NCBI GenBank assembly: GCA_027622005.1
Contig: JAQBZH010000018.1
Coordinates: 1 to 53,249, forward strand
Source: Bacteroidota bacterium
GTDB taxonomy: Bacteria; Bacteroidota; Rhodothermia; Rhodothermales; UBA10348
Length of the DNA: 53,249 bases
Reading direction: 5' to 3'
This document shows positions 26,728-37,286 of this stretch, piece after piece (within the stretch, counting starts at the first letter, position 1; each line of letters opens with the position of its first letter). The notes beneath the pieces were generated by a model that had not been told where the DNA came from, did not search any database, and saw only the letters and a list, made by a program, of their open reading frames with translations. The position numbers were made by a program, and so were the translations under genes.

Positions 26728-29676
26728 ATGAAAAGATGGTTATTTATTCTGGCGGTTCTGGCCGTCGTGGGATCCTTTTCCACGGCTAGTGCTCAGCAAG
26801 CACTTTTTTTTAACGAAATCCTTGCCGATCCTGCAGGCGATGCCCCTGGTGACTCCAACGGCGACGGCACTCGAAGTTCAACTGAAGATGAGTTTGTCGA
26901 GTTGGTCAACTTGAGTGCGGACTCATTGGACCTAACGGGGTGGATGCTTGGAGATGATGAGGACATCAACTTCGCTTTTCCTGCGGGTTATAAGCTTGCT
27001 CCGCGACACATTTTGGTCGTTTTCGGAGGAGGAGATGTAACAGGAATAGACGGATACGATGCGGATCCGCTTGTGACGCGAGTGTTCAGTGCAGGGGGCG
27101 TGGTAGGTAATGGTCTTGCCAATGGAGGAGAATATATCGTCCTCAAGTCGCCCGACGGGACAGCCGATACGTATGCGGCTTATGGTTCCAAAGTGGGTCT
27201 TGGTGCCCCTGCAACTACGGCAACCGATGGGATTACATTCGAATATGGTATGGATGTAAATGCTCCAGCCAATTCGGACCAATCTGTAACCCGGTCTCCG
27301 GACGGGAATATCGCAGACGCCGAGCCTTGGGTCCTCCATTCAACTGTTAGTTCTGCGCTCTTTTCTCCTGGGGTTACAGTCAACGGCACGAATGTCATTC
27401 CCAAGCCCCCTCCGACTCTGACCGTGATCATTAACGAGGTGCTTGCTGACCCACCATCTGGCAATGCTGGTGATGCTAATGGGGATGGTACCCGTAGCTC
27501 TTCTCAGGACGAGTTTGTAGAGTTGGCCAACGTATCATCGGGTCCAGTTGATATTTCCGGATGGCAATTGGGTGATGATGAGGGTATCGGATTCACCTTC
27601 CCTGCTGGCTACATCATGGCTCCTCGAAGCTTTCTGGTAGTATTTGGCGGTGGTGATGTAACCGGTGTTGATGGCTACAATGCGGATCCGCTTTTGACAA
27701 GAGTCTTTAGCGCGGACAGTACGATTGGCAACGGTCTTGCCAATGGCGAAGAGATCGTGCTACTTCATTCAGCAGACGGATCGTACGATACATGGCTGGC
27801 ATATGGTAGCAAGGCTGCTACAGGTGGACCACCTAACACAGATGATTACGAGATCCAAATCGATGTCAGTGCTGCTGCGAATGCAGATAACAGTATCACA
27901 CGGTTTCCAGATGGTAACGTCAATATTCTGGACCCATTTGTGCAGCATTTGACGGTTGCCAATGCCGCTTTTTCTCCCAATAAAACTATTGATGGCCGTA
28001 TAGCTGTTCCACCACCACAACCTCAGGTTACGGTGGTGATAAACGAGGTGCTGGCCGATGCCACAGGAGCTGGCGATGCAAACGGTGATGGTGTAATTAG
28101 CGCCAGCGAAGATCAATTTATTGAAATCGTCAACACTAGTGAAGTGACCGCTGTTGATCTGGGTGGTTGGCGTGTTGGGGATGAGGGTGGATTGACGTTT
28201 ACGTTCCCCGCTGGTTACATGCTTGCTCCGCAAGCCATGGTCGCTGTCTTTGGCGGTGGTGATGTATCCGGTACACCTGGCTATTCGGCTGATCCGATGA
28301 TTACTCGCGTCTTTGCAGCAAGCGGAGCTCTCGGTAATGGAATGGACGTTGCAGGTGACTTCGCTGTGCTTGCGTCAAGTAATGGTTCGTATGACGCTTA
28401 TGTGGCGTTTGGTTCAAAAGTTGGGACGGGTGATCCCGCGATTGCTGATGCACCTGGAGCAGAATGGGAGTTTGCCACTTCCACTGCCGCAGCTGCTGAT
28501 CAACAGTCTTCGATCACTCGTAATCCAGATGGAAATATTCTTGCACAGGATCCTTTTGTCGTGCATTCAACGGTAAGCCAGGTGGCTTATTCGCCCGCGC
28601 AGACGATTGATGCGCTTAATTCCTTGGATGACTTTGTAGATGTTGCGCATCCTTGGGGCACGGGCTATGCCATGCATTTCAATTGGTGGGAACGGGATCG
28701 CGTTGAGATTCGCGATGCCGCTTCGCTTTTCCCATTAAGTATGGACCAGGGAACGGTAGAAATGTGGTTTCGTCCCGATTCAGTTCTTACAGACGATACC
28801 CATAACCCTGATTGGACCTACCTGTTCAGCAAAAACCTAGGCGGTAATAACCCGGGTGACCTGGGACTCGGATGGCGCCGCAGTGAAGGACGTTTAATCT
28901 TCTTTATGCAGGATGGCGTAGAAACGACTAACCTTGAAGGCAGCGATAAAGTTGATGAGGTGTTTTTTCCTCGCTGGTATCATGTAGCCGTAACGTGGAA
29001 TACCGCGGATTCGATGCGCATTTTCGTAGACGGAGTACAACAGTCCTCGATTGAGTCAGCAGTTCCTTTGTTGGGCGGCACCATGCCACTGGCCATTGGA
29101 AATGGGGCTGCAGATCTGTGGAACGAGCGATATGAAGGTTTCCGGGGAATGATTGACGAAGTCAGGATCTCCGTTGTAGAACGGTATACCGAGAATTTTG
29201 ACCTTCCGACCGCACCGTATGTCAGTGATGCTTTGACCTTGGCACTTTGGCACTTTGACGAAGGAAGTGGTGAAACCGCTGCTGATGAGACAGGGAATGG
29301 GTTTGTCGGTTCTCTCGGTGGTTTCGATTTAGATGGAAATCCGGATCCTGGTTCGGTACCGACATGGGTAGAAGTATCAACGATTGTAGCAAACGAAACA
29401 ACGGAACTTCCACTACAATTCGAGCTGTCTCAGAACTATCCTAATCCGTTCAATCCATCTACTGCCATCGAATACCTTGTGCCGGCGGTTTCTGATGTAG
29501 ATATCCACGTGTATAACTTGCTAGGTCAGCGGGTCACAACGCTTGTATCGGGTCAACATACGCCTGGAGTTCACCGAGTGACCTTCGATGCATCTAGGTA
29601 TGCGAGCGGAATCTACTTCTATACGCTTCGTTCTGGCACAACTCTTCTGACCCAAAAGATGATGTTGATCAAATAG
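26728..29676 (+). CDS. Secreted protein: three lamin-tail domains, LamG domain, type IX sorting domain
   Basis: 982 residues. A signal peptide (cleaved near TASAQ) is followed by three lamin-tail (LTD) modules at ~26-160, ~231-365 and ~435-570. Each begins FFNEILADP or INEVLADP, with DEFVEL-N and a DGDDE-type loop. A concanavalin-like LamG domain follows (~640-850, GTVEMWFRPD, WYHVAVTWN). The C-terminal sorting domain starts at ~897 (FELSQNYPNPFNPST). Bacterial LTD modules occur with surface nucleases and phosphatases, and here they probably bind something at the cell surface. No catalytic domain is seen. The gap to the upstream gene is 36 nt. Confidence 0.88.
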   Translation: MKRWLFILAVLAVVGSFSTASAQQALFFNEILADPAGDAPGDSNGDGTRSSTEDEFVELVNLSADSLDLTGWMLGDDEDINFAFPAGYKLAPRHILVVFGGGDVTGIDGYDADPLVTRVFSAGGVVGNGLANGGEYIVLKSPDGTADTYAAYGSKVGLGAPATTATDGITFEYGMDVNAPANSDQSVTRSPDGNIADAEPWVLHSTVSSALFSPGVTVNGTNVIPKPPPTLTVIINEVLADPPSGNAGDANGDGTRSSSQDEFVELANVSSGPVDISGWQLGDDEGIGFTFPAGYIMAPRSFLVVFGGGDVTGVDGYNADPLLTRVFSADSTIGNGLANGEEIVLLHSADGSYDTWLAYGSKAATGGPPNTDDYEIQIDVSAAANADNSITRFPDGNVNILDPFVQHLTVANAAFSPNKTIDGRIAVPPPQPQVTVVINEVLADATGAGDANGDGVISASEDQFIEIVNTSEVTAVDLGGWRVGDEGGLTFTFPAGYMLAPQAMVAVFGGGDVSGTPGYSADPMITRVFAASGALGNGMDVAGDFAVLASSNGSYDAYVAFGSKVGTGDPAIADAPGAEWEFATSTAAAADQQSSITRNPDGNILAQDPFVVHSTVSQVAYSPAQTIDALNSLDDFVDVAHPWGTGYAMHFNWWERDRVEIRDAASLFPLSMDQGTVEMWFRPDSVLTDDTHNPDWTYLFSKNLGGNNPGDLGLGWRRSEGRLIFFMQDGVETTNLEGSDKVDEVFFPRWYHVAVTWNTADSMRIFVDGVQQSSIESAVPLLGGTMPLAIGNGAADLWNERYEGFRGMIDEVRISVVERYTENFDLPTAPYVSDALTLALWHFDEGSGETAADETGNGFVGSLGGFDLDGNPDPGSVPTWVEVSTIVANETTELPLQFELSQNYPNPFNPSTAIEYLVPAVSDVDIHVYNLLGQRVTTLVSGQHTPGVHRVTFDASRYASGIYFYTLRSGTTLLTQKMMLIK
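26805..28620 (+). repeat. Three in-gene repeats of about 610 bp encoding the LTD modules
   Basis: Units begin near 26810, 27425 and 28030, each about 203 codons including a linker. Units one and two are the most alike. They arose by internal duplication. Confidence 0.8.
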
Positions 29677-29679
29677 CAC

Positions 29680-31671
29680 ATGAATCACATTGTCCTGAGG
29701 TGTACCCTTGTAATGGTTCTGTTCGTCTTGTCCGCTGGCCTAGAGGCCAGCGGACAAGCGACGGCCATTCTATTCCGGTATTTACCGGAGGGTGCTGATT
29801 TCACTTCCTCCGTAATACTGGAGGAAGTCGAAGAAGGGCCGTTTCTCGACCCGATTGAATTTGCTGCGCGCAATCCCGGCGGTTGGGGAATGAGAGCGCC
29901 TAGCTCTGCAGAGTTTGAAGCCCCAGGATCAAGGATTCGTAGCTTAAAGATAGAAGAATTTTCGCAACCTTTTGGACCGCAGATGACGGCCGAAGTGTGG
30001 TTCCGAGGTCAAGAATCAAACCAGACTTCCTCATTACTGTCCAATCGCGTTTCCGAGAGTGAAGGATTTACCATTGGACTGAATAATAATATTCCGTTTC
30101 TTGAGTTTGCTATTCAGAATTCGACCTATCGCTTGGAAGCAGAGAGGCCTGTAGATGTCGATAAGAATGCGTGGGTGGCCGTCACCATCATGTATTGGCA
30201 AGGAACGTTGACACTCCGTCTCTTTGTTGATGGAATTCAGCATGCGGAGCTCGTAGAGTCACTTTCTGTACCTAGTCCCTATACATTTTCCCATCCAGTG
30301 ATGGTTGGGTCATCGGCAACGGGAGATGCAGATAATCCAACACTGACGGGAACGTTCACAGGCCAATTATTCGCTGCGGTGATCAAAGGGTATGTTTCTT
30401 CGGAAGAATACCTCAAGTCTGGTATTCCCCATGATGGGGGAGCATACTTTGGCCTGCCTGCCTATCACGATTATCCATTGACTGCTCAACGTCTGCCGGC
30501 TGACCTCAGGATACAGTCATCACCCGTCGAAATACAGGATCGCTTTTTCCTTCCGTATGCGAATGATCTGTTTATCCCGCAAGGGACGGCTACTCGAGTC
30601 GATGTGTCTGAAGGTGAAGAGGTTCCTTTTGTTTACGTCTCCTACTACCACCGTACTCGAGAAGGGACCATTGGATTACAGAACTCTATTGTGGTTGAAA
30701 TGAGTGCTCGCACCGGATTGGTGCGCCGGACATTTCGACTCATGGGGCAATTGGCGTACTCTCATGCGGGTGGTGTTGCCTACTCGCATGATGCGCTCTA
30801 CATCTCTTCAGAAGGTGTGCTAGAGAGGTATCCTATACCCGAGTGGGATTCTTCAAATCCAGTAAAGTACGTGGATTTGGAAGCAGATCTTGATGGAACT
30901 ATTCGAACCCCGTCAAAAGCATCCTTTGTTTCCGCGTTCCGAGATACGCTATGGGTTGGTGACTACCGTACTTCTTCGGATACGGCCCCTTTTCTGTTTG
31001 CGCACGCGCTCGATGAAAACGGGCGCCCCAATCCCGAACCGGCCTACCGCTTTCCGCTTCCAAGAAATATCCAAGGCGTGGACCTCTTCGAGGCTCCTCA
31101 GGGAACGATAGTTGTGCTTTCCAGAAACCGATCCTCGTCGTCGGCAGAACTACTACGCTACCGCTTGGATGCACTCTCTACGACAAGCGTGGTCTCTCCA
31201 GACTCCGTCGTTATCATGCCGCATGGGATCGAAGACCTGTCCTTCCTCCCTGATGGCTCTCTTTGGACCAATTCAGAATCAGGTACCGACTACTATCAGC
31301 GTAAGTCGAGCGGCGGCTGGACTAGCTTTTATCCGTTCGTTTACAGCATACCGGCTTCGTCCATACTTGGCACGAGTGTATCCACCAGTCGGGAAGAGCA
31401 TCCGTTGGCTCCGGATCTGAATATGGAATTATTTCCCAATCCATTTTCGGACACACTCAGGATTTCAGTTTCGGGGAAAGAAAATCGGGGTGTTTCTGTG
31501 TTGGTATTCGACTTACTTGGACGACGCGTAACTACGTTGGCTGAAGGGATGCGAACAGGGCAAGCCCAAATAGTGACTTGGGACGCTTTAGATGCTCCCG
31601 CAGGTGTATACTTCGTTGTTGTTCAGAATGGGTCGCAACGCATCGTCAAGCCAGTATTCCGTAGCAACTGA
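29680..31671 (+). CDS. Secreted LamG/propeller-like protein with type IX sorting domain
   Basis: 663 residues. A signal peptide ends near ASGQ. A LamG/concanavalin domain spans ~90-255 (MTAEVWFRGQ, KNAWVAVTIMYWQGTLTLRLFVDGIQ). Residues ~285-560 show repeated short beta motifs of a propeller-like fold (AYSHAGGVAYSHDALYISSEG, DLSFLPDGSLWTNSE). The C-terminal ~85 residues form a sorting domain (NMELFPNPFSDTLRISV ... VFDLLGRRV). It starts 3 nt after the LTD gene stop. It resembles its neighbour in layout but not in N-terminal modules. Binding role presumed; no active site recognised. Confidence 0.8.
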   Translation: MNHIVLRCTLVMVLFVLSAGLEASGQATAILFRYLPEGADFTSSVILEEVEEGPFLDPIEFAARNPGGWGMRAPSSAEFEAPGSRIRSLKIEEFSQPFGPQMTAEVWFRGQESNQTSSLLSNRVSESEGFTIGLNNNIPFLEFAIQNSTYRLEAERPVDVDKNAWVAVTIMYWQGTLTLRLFVDGIQHAELVESLSVPSPYTFSHPVMVGSSATGDADNPTLTGTFTGQLFAAVIKGYVSSEEYLKSGIPHDGGAYFGLPAYHDYPLTAQRLPADLRIQSSPVEIQDRFFLPYANDLFIPQGTATRVDVSEGEEVPFVYVSYYHRTREGTIGLQNSIVVEMSARTGLVRRTFRLMGQLAYSHAGGVAYSHDALYISSEGVLERYPIPEWDSSNPVKYVDLEADLDGTIRTPSKASFVSAFRDTLWVGDYRTSSDTAPFLFAHALDENGRPNPEPAYRFPLPRNIQGVDLFEAPQGTIVVLSRNRSSSSAELLRYRLDALSTTSVVSPDSVVIMPHGIEDLSFLPDGSLWTNSESGTDYYQRKSSGGWTSFYPFVYSIPASSILGTSVSTSREEHPLAPDLNMELFPNPFSDTLRISVSGKENRGVSVLVFDLLGRRVTTLAEGMRTGQAQIVTWDALDAPAGVYFVVVQNGSQRIVKPVFRSN

Positions 31672-33188
31672 TGTCTTCCTTGACACCATACCTGTGGATC
31701 GCCCTGCTCCTGCTAGGCGGATGTATGCCCAATGAACCAGAGGACCGAGTTATTGCTCTCGTCGGAGATGCTTCAATTACGACCATGGAGTTTGAGCGGG
31801 ACTTTGAGCAGGGCTTTCCGGATCTAAAGGAGGGACCCGATCCCACGTTAGCTTATTTGGAACGCATGATTGCAGAGCAACTTCTGGCTCAGGAAGGATA
31901 CCGTATGGGCCTAGATTCTACCGCTGGCGTACGGCGCCAGGTTGAGAGCCTAACGAAAGAGCTTCTCGTCGAAAGAGTGTTTGAAGAAGATGCTGCAAGA
32001 TCCGTATCGGTCACACCTGCTGAGATCGATTCTCTTCGCAGGCTCGATGCAATTCAGATTTCGCTCCGATTTCTACCAGCATCAAATCTTGAATCAGCCA
32101 AACGCCTTCGACAACAATATATCGAAGAGGGATTCTCTTCGGCCGTAGCAGAACTGTCTACGAGTGAAGGAGGGATGCGAGGCTTGCGGCCGTCAGATTT
32201 AGAAACCAATTCGGTTTCGCCGGCTTCTCTGGATCCTGTTGTTTGGGAGGCAATTCGTAATCTGCCTGTAGGCGAGATGTCTCTACCTGTTTCTTTTCGC
32301 GGAGCATTCCTCTTGGTCGAGGTCCTGGACATTTTTCGCACTCCTATTGCAGCGGAGCCTGGCCAGGAAGAAATGGCCCGCTACCAGCAGGTCGCGTACA
32401 CCGAAAAAGCCCGACTTGCAGCTCGGGCGTTGATTAAGCGAACAGTAGTAGACAGCGATCTTCGCATTAAAGGGGCTGCTTACAGAAGTCTAGAGCAGGC
32501 TCTTTGGGATTGGCTTTCGAGTGAAACTCAGCAAGGGCAAAAAGGCGTCTTGACACTCGCGCATCGTTTGGAAACAGATTTAACGTTGGAGGCTGAGGTT
32601 GTAAGGAATCTTCAACCGCAGACCATCTTAGAGACAGTGGATCGATCTTGGACTGTCAAGGAATTTCTGGCCGAGTACGCTCACGACCGATATCCGCTAT
32701 CACTTCGGTCATACGATGAATTCCGGAGTGACCTTTACGATGCTTTCGGACTCTTGGTCAGGGACCGACTATTTGTTCGTAAGGCCGTAGCCGAAGGGTA
32801 TGACCAAGCCTCGGATCTCGCAGATGAAGTCAAGCGCTGGACGGACAAATGGGTCTATGAAGCATACCGCGACCACGTCGCAGACACGGTGGCCGTTCGG
32901 GATGAGGACGTGAGTCTCTATTTCGAGCGCCACAGGTCTAACTGGCCGGAAGATGTAACATTGGAAGCCGTACAATCCGAGGTCGAGCACCAAGTGAGAC
33001 GGGCCAAGACGGTAGCAGCGCTTGAACGTACTCTGATCGACCTCCGGGATCAGACACGAATCGAGATAGACTATGGTGCACTTGGACAATTGGACGTATC
33101 TGCGCTCGGCAGTCGTTCACCGTCCGTACAGTTATTTAAAGCCAGTACAGGACGTCCGGCGTGGCCCGTGACTGACTATGGACTCTAA
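31671..33188 (+). CDS. Parvulin/SurA-like peptidyl-prolyl isomerase lipoprotein
   Basis: 505 residues. Lipobox LLGGC with Cys18 at the N-terminus. An N-terminal SurA-like helical region follows (~30-115). A weak parvulin-like segment lies at ~120-225 (IQISLRFLP ... GEMSLPVSFRGAFLLVEVLD). The helical C-terminal half (~230-460) resembles PpiD/SurA chaperone lobes. It probably folds the secreted or barrel proteins of the same operon in the periplasm. It overlaps the upstream stop by one base, and glpK begins 19 nt later. The parvulin active-site residues are not obvious, so it may be a chaperone only. Confidence 0.7.
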   Translation: MSSLTPYLWIALLLLGGCMPNEPEDRVIALVGDASITTMEFERDFEQGFPDLKEGPDPTLAYLERMIAEQLLAQEGYRMGLDSTAGVRRQVESLTKELLVERVFEEDAARSVSVTPAEIDSLRRLDAIQISLRFLPASNLESAKRLRQQYIEEGFSSAVAELSTSEGGMRGLRPSDLETNSVSPASLDPVVWEAIRNLPVGEMSLPVSFRGAFLLVEVLDIFRTPIAAEPGQEEMARYQQVAYTEKARLAARALIKRTVVDSDLRIKGAAYRSLEQALWDWLSSETQQGQKGVLTLAHRLETDLTLEAEVVRNLQPQTILETVDRSWTVKEFLAEYAHDRYPLSLRSYDEFRSDLYDAFGLLVRDRLFVRKAVAEGYDQASDLADEVKRWTDKWVYEAYRDHVADTVAVRDEDVSLYFERHRSNWPEDVTLEAVQSEVEHQVRRAKTVAALERTLIDLRDQTRIEIDYGALGQLDVSALGSRSPSVQLFKASTGRPAWPVTDYGL

Positions 33189-33207
33189 TCATCAGATGCC
33201 ATAAGCA

Positions 33208-34710
33208 ATGAAATACGTTCTTTCTCTCGACCAAGGAACCACCAGTTCAAGGGCCATTCTATTTAATCGGGATGGTCATATCGTGGACATGGCACAGCTA
33301 GAGTTTGCCCAGCATTATCCTCAACCCGGATGGGTTGAACACGATGCGGGGGAGATTTGGAATACGCAGCTTCAGGTGACCAAAGAGGTGCTCGATCGGG
33401 TAGGGTCGGACGGCTCTGACATTGCGGGGATTGGAATTTCCAACCAGCGCGAGACAACGGTTGTGTGGGATCGAAGGACTGGACTCCCCATCTCTCATGC
33501 TATTGTGTGGCAGGATCGGCGAACGGCAGGCTTTTGCGATGAACTAAAGAATCGAGGCCTCGAAGATGAGGTGCGTTCGAGGAGTGGATTGGTGGTGGAT
33601 GCCTATTTCTCAGGCACTAAGATTCGCTGGATGCTGGAAAACGTTCCTGGAGCAAGAAAAGCAGCGAACGAGGGCAATTTGGCCTTCGGGACGGTAGATA
33701 GCTGGCTCATATGGAATCTGACGGGAGGGAAGATTCATGCTACAGATCCTTCGAATGCCTCGCGTACCATGCTCTATAATATTCATGAGATGGCATGGGA
33801 CGATGTACTGCTTGACCTTTTGGAAGTACCGCGCTCTATGCTTCCAGATGTAGTTCCCTCAAGTGGGGTCATAGGGTCAAGTGATTCTACTCTTTTTGGA
33901 TCAAAAATCCCGATATCAGGCGTTGCCGGTGATCAGCAAGCGGCATTGTTCGGTCAAGTATGTGTAGACCCCGGAATGGTGAAAAACACCTATGGGACCG
34001 GGTGCTTCATGCTTATGAATACCGGTAGTAAAGCCATCGAATCAAACAACAATCTGCTTACGACAGTTGCGTGGCAGATTGGAGATCAGACAACCTATGC
34101 GTTAGAGGGCAGTGTGTTTATCGGAGGAGCGGTGGTTCAGTGGCTTCGAGATGGCCTGGGTATAATCGAGTCTTCTGCCGAAGTTGAGGCCCTCGCGGCA
34201 CAGGTTGAATCAAGTGAAGGTGTATTTTTGGTACCGGCATTTGCCGGACTTGGAGCGCCACATTGGGACCCATACGCTCGAGGTATTCTTATTGGATTGA
34301 CACGGGGATCTTCAGCAGCTCACATTGCACGTGCTGCCTTAGAAAGTATTGCCTTTCAGAGCGCTGATTTGGTTCGCGCCATGGAAACTGATTCCGGCAT
34401 CGAGCTTGACAGTATGAGGGTGGATGGAGGGGCGGCTGCCAACAATATTTTGATGCAATTCCAAGCTGATCTCCTTGCCGTTCCTGTCGTTCGACCGCGC
34501 ATCGTTGAAACCACTGCTCAGGGTGCTGCTTATTTAGCGGGATTGGCGGTAGGTTTCTGGAGTGGTATACCCGAATTGCGAGCACTCTGGGCTGAAGATC
34601 GAACATTCCGTTCCCACATGTCAGACACAGATCGGGAATCGTTGACAATCACCTGGAAACGAGCCCTTGGACGGTCTCGAGACTGGATAGAGCCCAGAAA
34701 AAATGCCTAG
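33208..34710 (+). CDS. glpK: Glycerol kinase
   Basis: FGGY kinase, 500 residues: glycerol plus ATP to sn-glycerol-3-phosphate in the cytosol. The N-terminal ATP-binding [15 protein letters not shown], substrate loop [17 protein letters not shown], and FGGY signatures ([30 protein letters not shown]) are intact. Full length matches bacterial GlpK. It overlaps glpD by 8 nt, so the two are translated together. It is the first of five glycerol genes at the end of the island operon. Confidence 0.97.
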   Translation: MKYVLSLDQGTTSSRAILFNRDGHIVDMAQLEFAQHYPQPGWVEHDAGEIWNTQLQVTKEVLDRVGSDGSDIAGIGISNQRETTVVWDRRTGLPISHAIVWQDRRTAGFCDELKNRGLEDEVRSRSGLVVDAYFSGTKIRWMLENVPGARKAANEGNLAFGTVDSWLIWNLTGGKIHATDPSNASRTMLYNIHEMAWDDVLLDLLEVPRSMLPDVVPSSGVIGSSDSTLFGSKIPISGVAGDQQAALFGQVCVDPGMVKNTYGTGCFMLMNTGSKAIESNNNLLTTVAWQIGDQTTYALEGSVFIGGAVVQWLRDGLGIIESSAEVEALAAQVESSEGVFLVPAFAGLGAPHWDPYARGILIGLTRGSSAAHIARAALESIAFQSADLVRAMETDSGIELDSMRVDGGAAANNILMQFQADLLAVPVVRPRIVETTAQGAAYLAGLAVGFWSGIPELRALWAEDRTFRSHMSDTDRESLTITWKRALGRSRDWIEPRKNA

Positions 34711-36319
34711 TTTCGATCATCTGCATCCTTCAGACGCGCACGCCCCAAAGCGCACCGGTCTTCTGAATCGTACCAAGGCTCTTGCCGATGTCCGAAACAG
34801 TGGGGTGTGGGATGTCGTGATTATCGGAGGAGGAGCAACAGGGCTGGGAGCTGCTGTCGATGCAGCATCAAGGGGGCTACGCACGTTGCTTCTTGAACGC
34901 GATGACTTTGCGAAAGGGACATCCAGCCGAAGTACAAAGCTTGTTCACGGTGGTGTACGCTATTTAAAGCAAGGACGCATACGCATGGTGATGAAGGCTC
35001 TTAGGGAGCGAGACCAGCTATTGAAAAATGCTCCACACCTTGTGAATCTCCGCCAATTTGTGGTGCCATGTCGCAATTACGCGGAAATAGGATTCTATGG
35101 CATAGGATTGAAACTGTACGATATCCTCGCATCTGGGCGCGGTCTACCACCCTCTCGTGTATTGAGTCGAAACGCAGTCATTCGTGAGCAGGAAGGTGTG
35201 AATGATAGTCATCTTGCGGGAGGTATTGAATATTCCGATGGCCAGTTTGACGACTCCCGCCTGGCACTCGCCTTGGCTCAGACGTGTGTTCGAGAGGGAG
35301 GCACGGTCATCAATTATTGCAACGTGAAGGCACTTTCCAAGAATGCACAGATGTTGATGGAAGTGCAGGTTGTAGATTCGGAAGTGGGTGAAGAGTTCAG
35401 GGTTACAGCCCGGTCCGTAATCAATGCTACGGGCGTATTTGTTGATGCAGTGCGTGAGATGGATGCTCCCGGAAAGAAGAGCTTAATCCGGGCTAGTCAA
35501 GGAGTACATTTGGTGTTGCCAGCGTCGTTCTTACCCGGACCAGCTGCCGTAATGGTTCCGAGCACGGATGATGGTCGCGTGTTGTTCTGCATCCCCTGGA
35601 AAGGACACGCATTGCTTGGAACTACGGATACCCCGGTAAAATCGATCGATACGGAGCCACGAGCACTTGAAGAGGAAATCGCATTTTTGATTGGACATGC
35701 TGGTAGATATCTGAAAAAAGCCCCTTCCCGCTCCGATGTGCTCAGCGTATTTGTTGGACTGCGCCCTCTCATTGGTAATTCAAAAGGCCCCACAAAATCA
35801 GTCTCTCGTGAACACATGATTCTAGAGTCAGAATCAGGTTTGATAACGATTACGGGAGGCAAGTGGACTACGTACCGATATATGGCCGAGCAAGTTGTGA
35901 ACCGGGTATGTCGGCGCATTGGAGCCTCGGATCGCACGTGCGTGACGAGGGATCTTCCCCTTTACGGTCACAGCAATGATCATGATGATCATATTATGTT
36001 TAGTGAGTACGGATCAGATAGGCTGGCCTTGATCAAAACAATTCAAGAGGATGCTCAAGGAGACGAGCGTTTGCATCCTGATCTTCCGTTTGTGATGGGG
36101 CAGGTAACCTGGGCACTCCGACATGAAATGGCGTTTACTGTAGAAGATGTTCTCGCTCGTCGTATGCGAGCTCTCTTCCTAAATGCGGCCGCCAGCATAG
36201 AAATGGCACCAGCCGTAGCGCGTAAAATGGCAGCTTACTTGGATAAAGATTCCGATTGGATAGAGAGGCAGGTTTCTTCCTTCACTTCCTTAGCCTCTCG
36301 GTACCAGCTTCAACCCTGA
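34703..36319 (+). CDS. glpD: Aerobic glycerol-3-phosphate dehydrogenase
   Basis: FAD-dependent, membrane-associated enzyme oxidising sn-glycerol-3-phosphate to dihydroxyacetone phosphate with electrons to quinone. FAD-binding motif [20 protein letters not shown] at ~residue 40; the family signature [17 protein letters not shown] follows. A C-terminal DAO_C helical domain (~400-535) is present. 538 residues is normal. It is placed directly after glpK with an 8-nt overlap. Confidence 0.96.
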   Translation: MPSFDHLHPSDAHAPKRTGLLNRTKALADVRNSGVWDVVIIGGGATGLGAAVDAASRGLRTLLLERDDFAKGTSSRSTKLVHGGVRYLKQGRIRMVMKALRERDQLLKNAPHLVNLRQFVVPCRNYAEIGFYGIGLKLYDILASGRGLPPSRVLSRNAVIREQEGVNDSHLAGGIEYSDGQFDDSRLALALAQTCVREGGTVINYCNVKALSKNAQMLMEVQVVDSEVGEEFRVTARSVINATGVFVDAVREMDAPGKKSLIRASQGVHLVLPASFLPGPAAVMVPSTDDGRVLFCIPWKGHALLGTTDTPVKSIDTEPRALEEEIAFLIGHAGRYLKKAPSRSDVLSVFVGLRPLIGNSKGPTKSVSREHMILESESGLITITGGKWTTYRYMAEQVVNRVCRRIGASDRTCVTRDLPLYGHSNDHDDHIMFSEYGSDRLALIKTIQEDAQGDERLHPDLPFVMGQVTWALRHEMAFTVEDVLARRMRALFLNAAASIEMAPAVARKMAAYLDKDSDWIERQVSSFTSLASRYQLQP

Positions 36320-36365
36320 TTCGAACTCAGCGATGCGGACACTTTCGATTATTAGAACCACTGAT

Positions 36366-37241
36366 ATGAATAAAATTTCTCAAATTATTCCATTGCTTGT
36401 TTTGACTGGCCTGCTTGGGTGCACTCCAGTGGTTGATTATGATTTACAAGGACATCGGGGAGCACGGGGTTTGCTTCCCGAAAATTCAATTCCTGGATTT
36501 CTTTTAGCCTCTGATCTGGGGGTAGATACGATAGAGATGGATGTCGTTGTGGCTGCTGATTCTCAGATCGTTGTGTCACATGAGCCTTGGATGTCCTCCG
36601 AGATCTGTTCCCATTCGGATGGCACGCCGGTGACCGAGGACGAAGCTCAGGCGCTAAATTTGTACACGATGACCTACGAAGAGATAGCAGCTTTTGATTG
36701 TGGGTTAAGAGGAAACCCCAGATTTCCGGACCAAGAAGCACGTGCTGTTAAGAAACCCCTTCTTTCCGAGGCGCTTCTGGCCATCGAGAATCATTCCGAA
36801 AAAATGCTGCGGTATAATATTGAGATCAAGTCTAACGAGGAAGGAGATGGTGTATTCCATCCGGACGTTGATACATTTGCACGGCTCCTTCATCAGGTCA
36901 TTTCTGAGTTGGGGCTGATGAATCAGGTTACTATACAGTCTTTCGATCCACGTGCACTGGAAGCTTTTCGCAGGATTGAATCGCAAGTAACACTGGCGTT
37001 TTTGGTTAGTAATGAGTTAGGCCTTGAAGCAAATATGGATCGGCTAAGCTTTATTCCACAGACCTATAGTCCCAATCACAATCTTGTTGACCGCTCACTC
37101 ATTGATTCCGTGCATGGGTTGGGAATGACCATTGTGCCCTGGACGGTGAACGATTCAGACCGAATGAAAGAACTTCTTCGCCTTGGTGTGGATGCGCTTA
37201 TCACAGACTATCCCGATCGGGGATCAGCTCTCAAGCCGTAG
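36366..37241 (+). CDS. glpQ: Glycerophosphodiester phosphodiesterase, lipoprotein
   Basis: Hydrolyses glycerophosphodiesters to an alcohol and glycerol-3-phosphate. The GDPD TIM-barrel motifs are HRGARGLLPENS (catalytic His and metal Glu), EMDVVVAADSQIVVSHEP (metal Glu/Asp and second His), and WTVNDSDRM near the end. I chose ATG 36366 because it gives a classic lipoprotein signal (MNKI...LTGLLGC, Cys19). ATG 36333 would add 11 residues before it. Membrane anchoring outside the cytosol fits with GlpT and GlpF downstream taking in its products. The gap to glpD is 46 nt. Confidence 0.93.
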   Translation: MNKISQIIPLLVLTGLLGCTPVVDYDLQGHRGARGLLPENSIPGFLLASDLGVDTIEMDVVVAADSQIVVSHEPWMSSEICSHSDGTPVTEDEAQALNLYTMTYEEIAAFDCGLRGNPRFPDQEARAVKKPLLSEALLAIENHSEKMLRYNIEIKSNEEGDGVFHPDVDTFARLLHQVISELGLMNQVTIQSFDPRALEAFRRIESQVTLAFLVSNELGLEANMDRLSFIPQTYSPNHNLVDRSLIDSVHGLGMTIVPWTVNDSDRMKELLRLGVDALITDYPDRGSALKP

Positions 37242-37286
37242 TTGCTCCAAATTCGTAGTTGCTTTCAACTAAACCCTTTTAGTTAG

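Noticed and set aside
26805-28620. CRISPR-like or mobile repeat array
   Set aside because: The repeats are long, in frame and encode protein modules. No CRISPR array was seen anywhere in the window.
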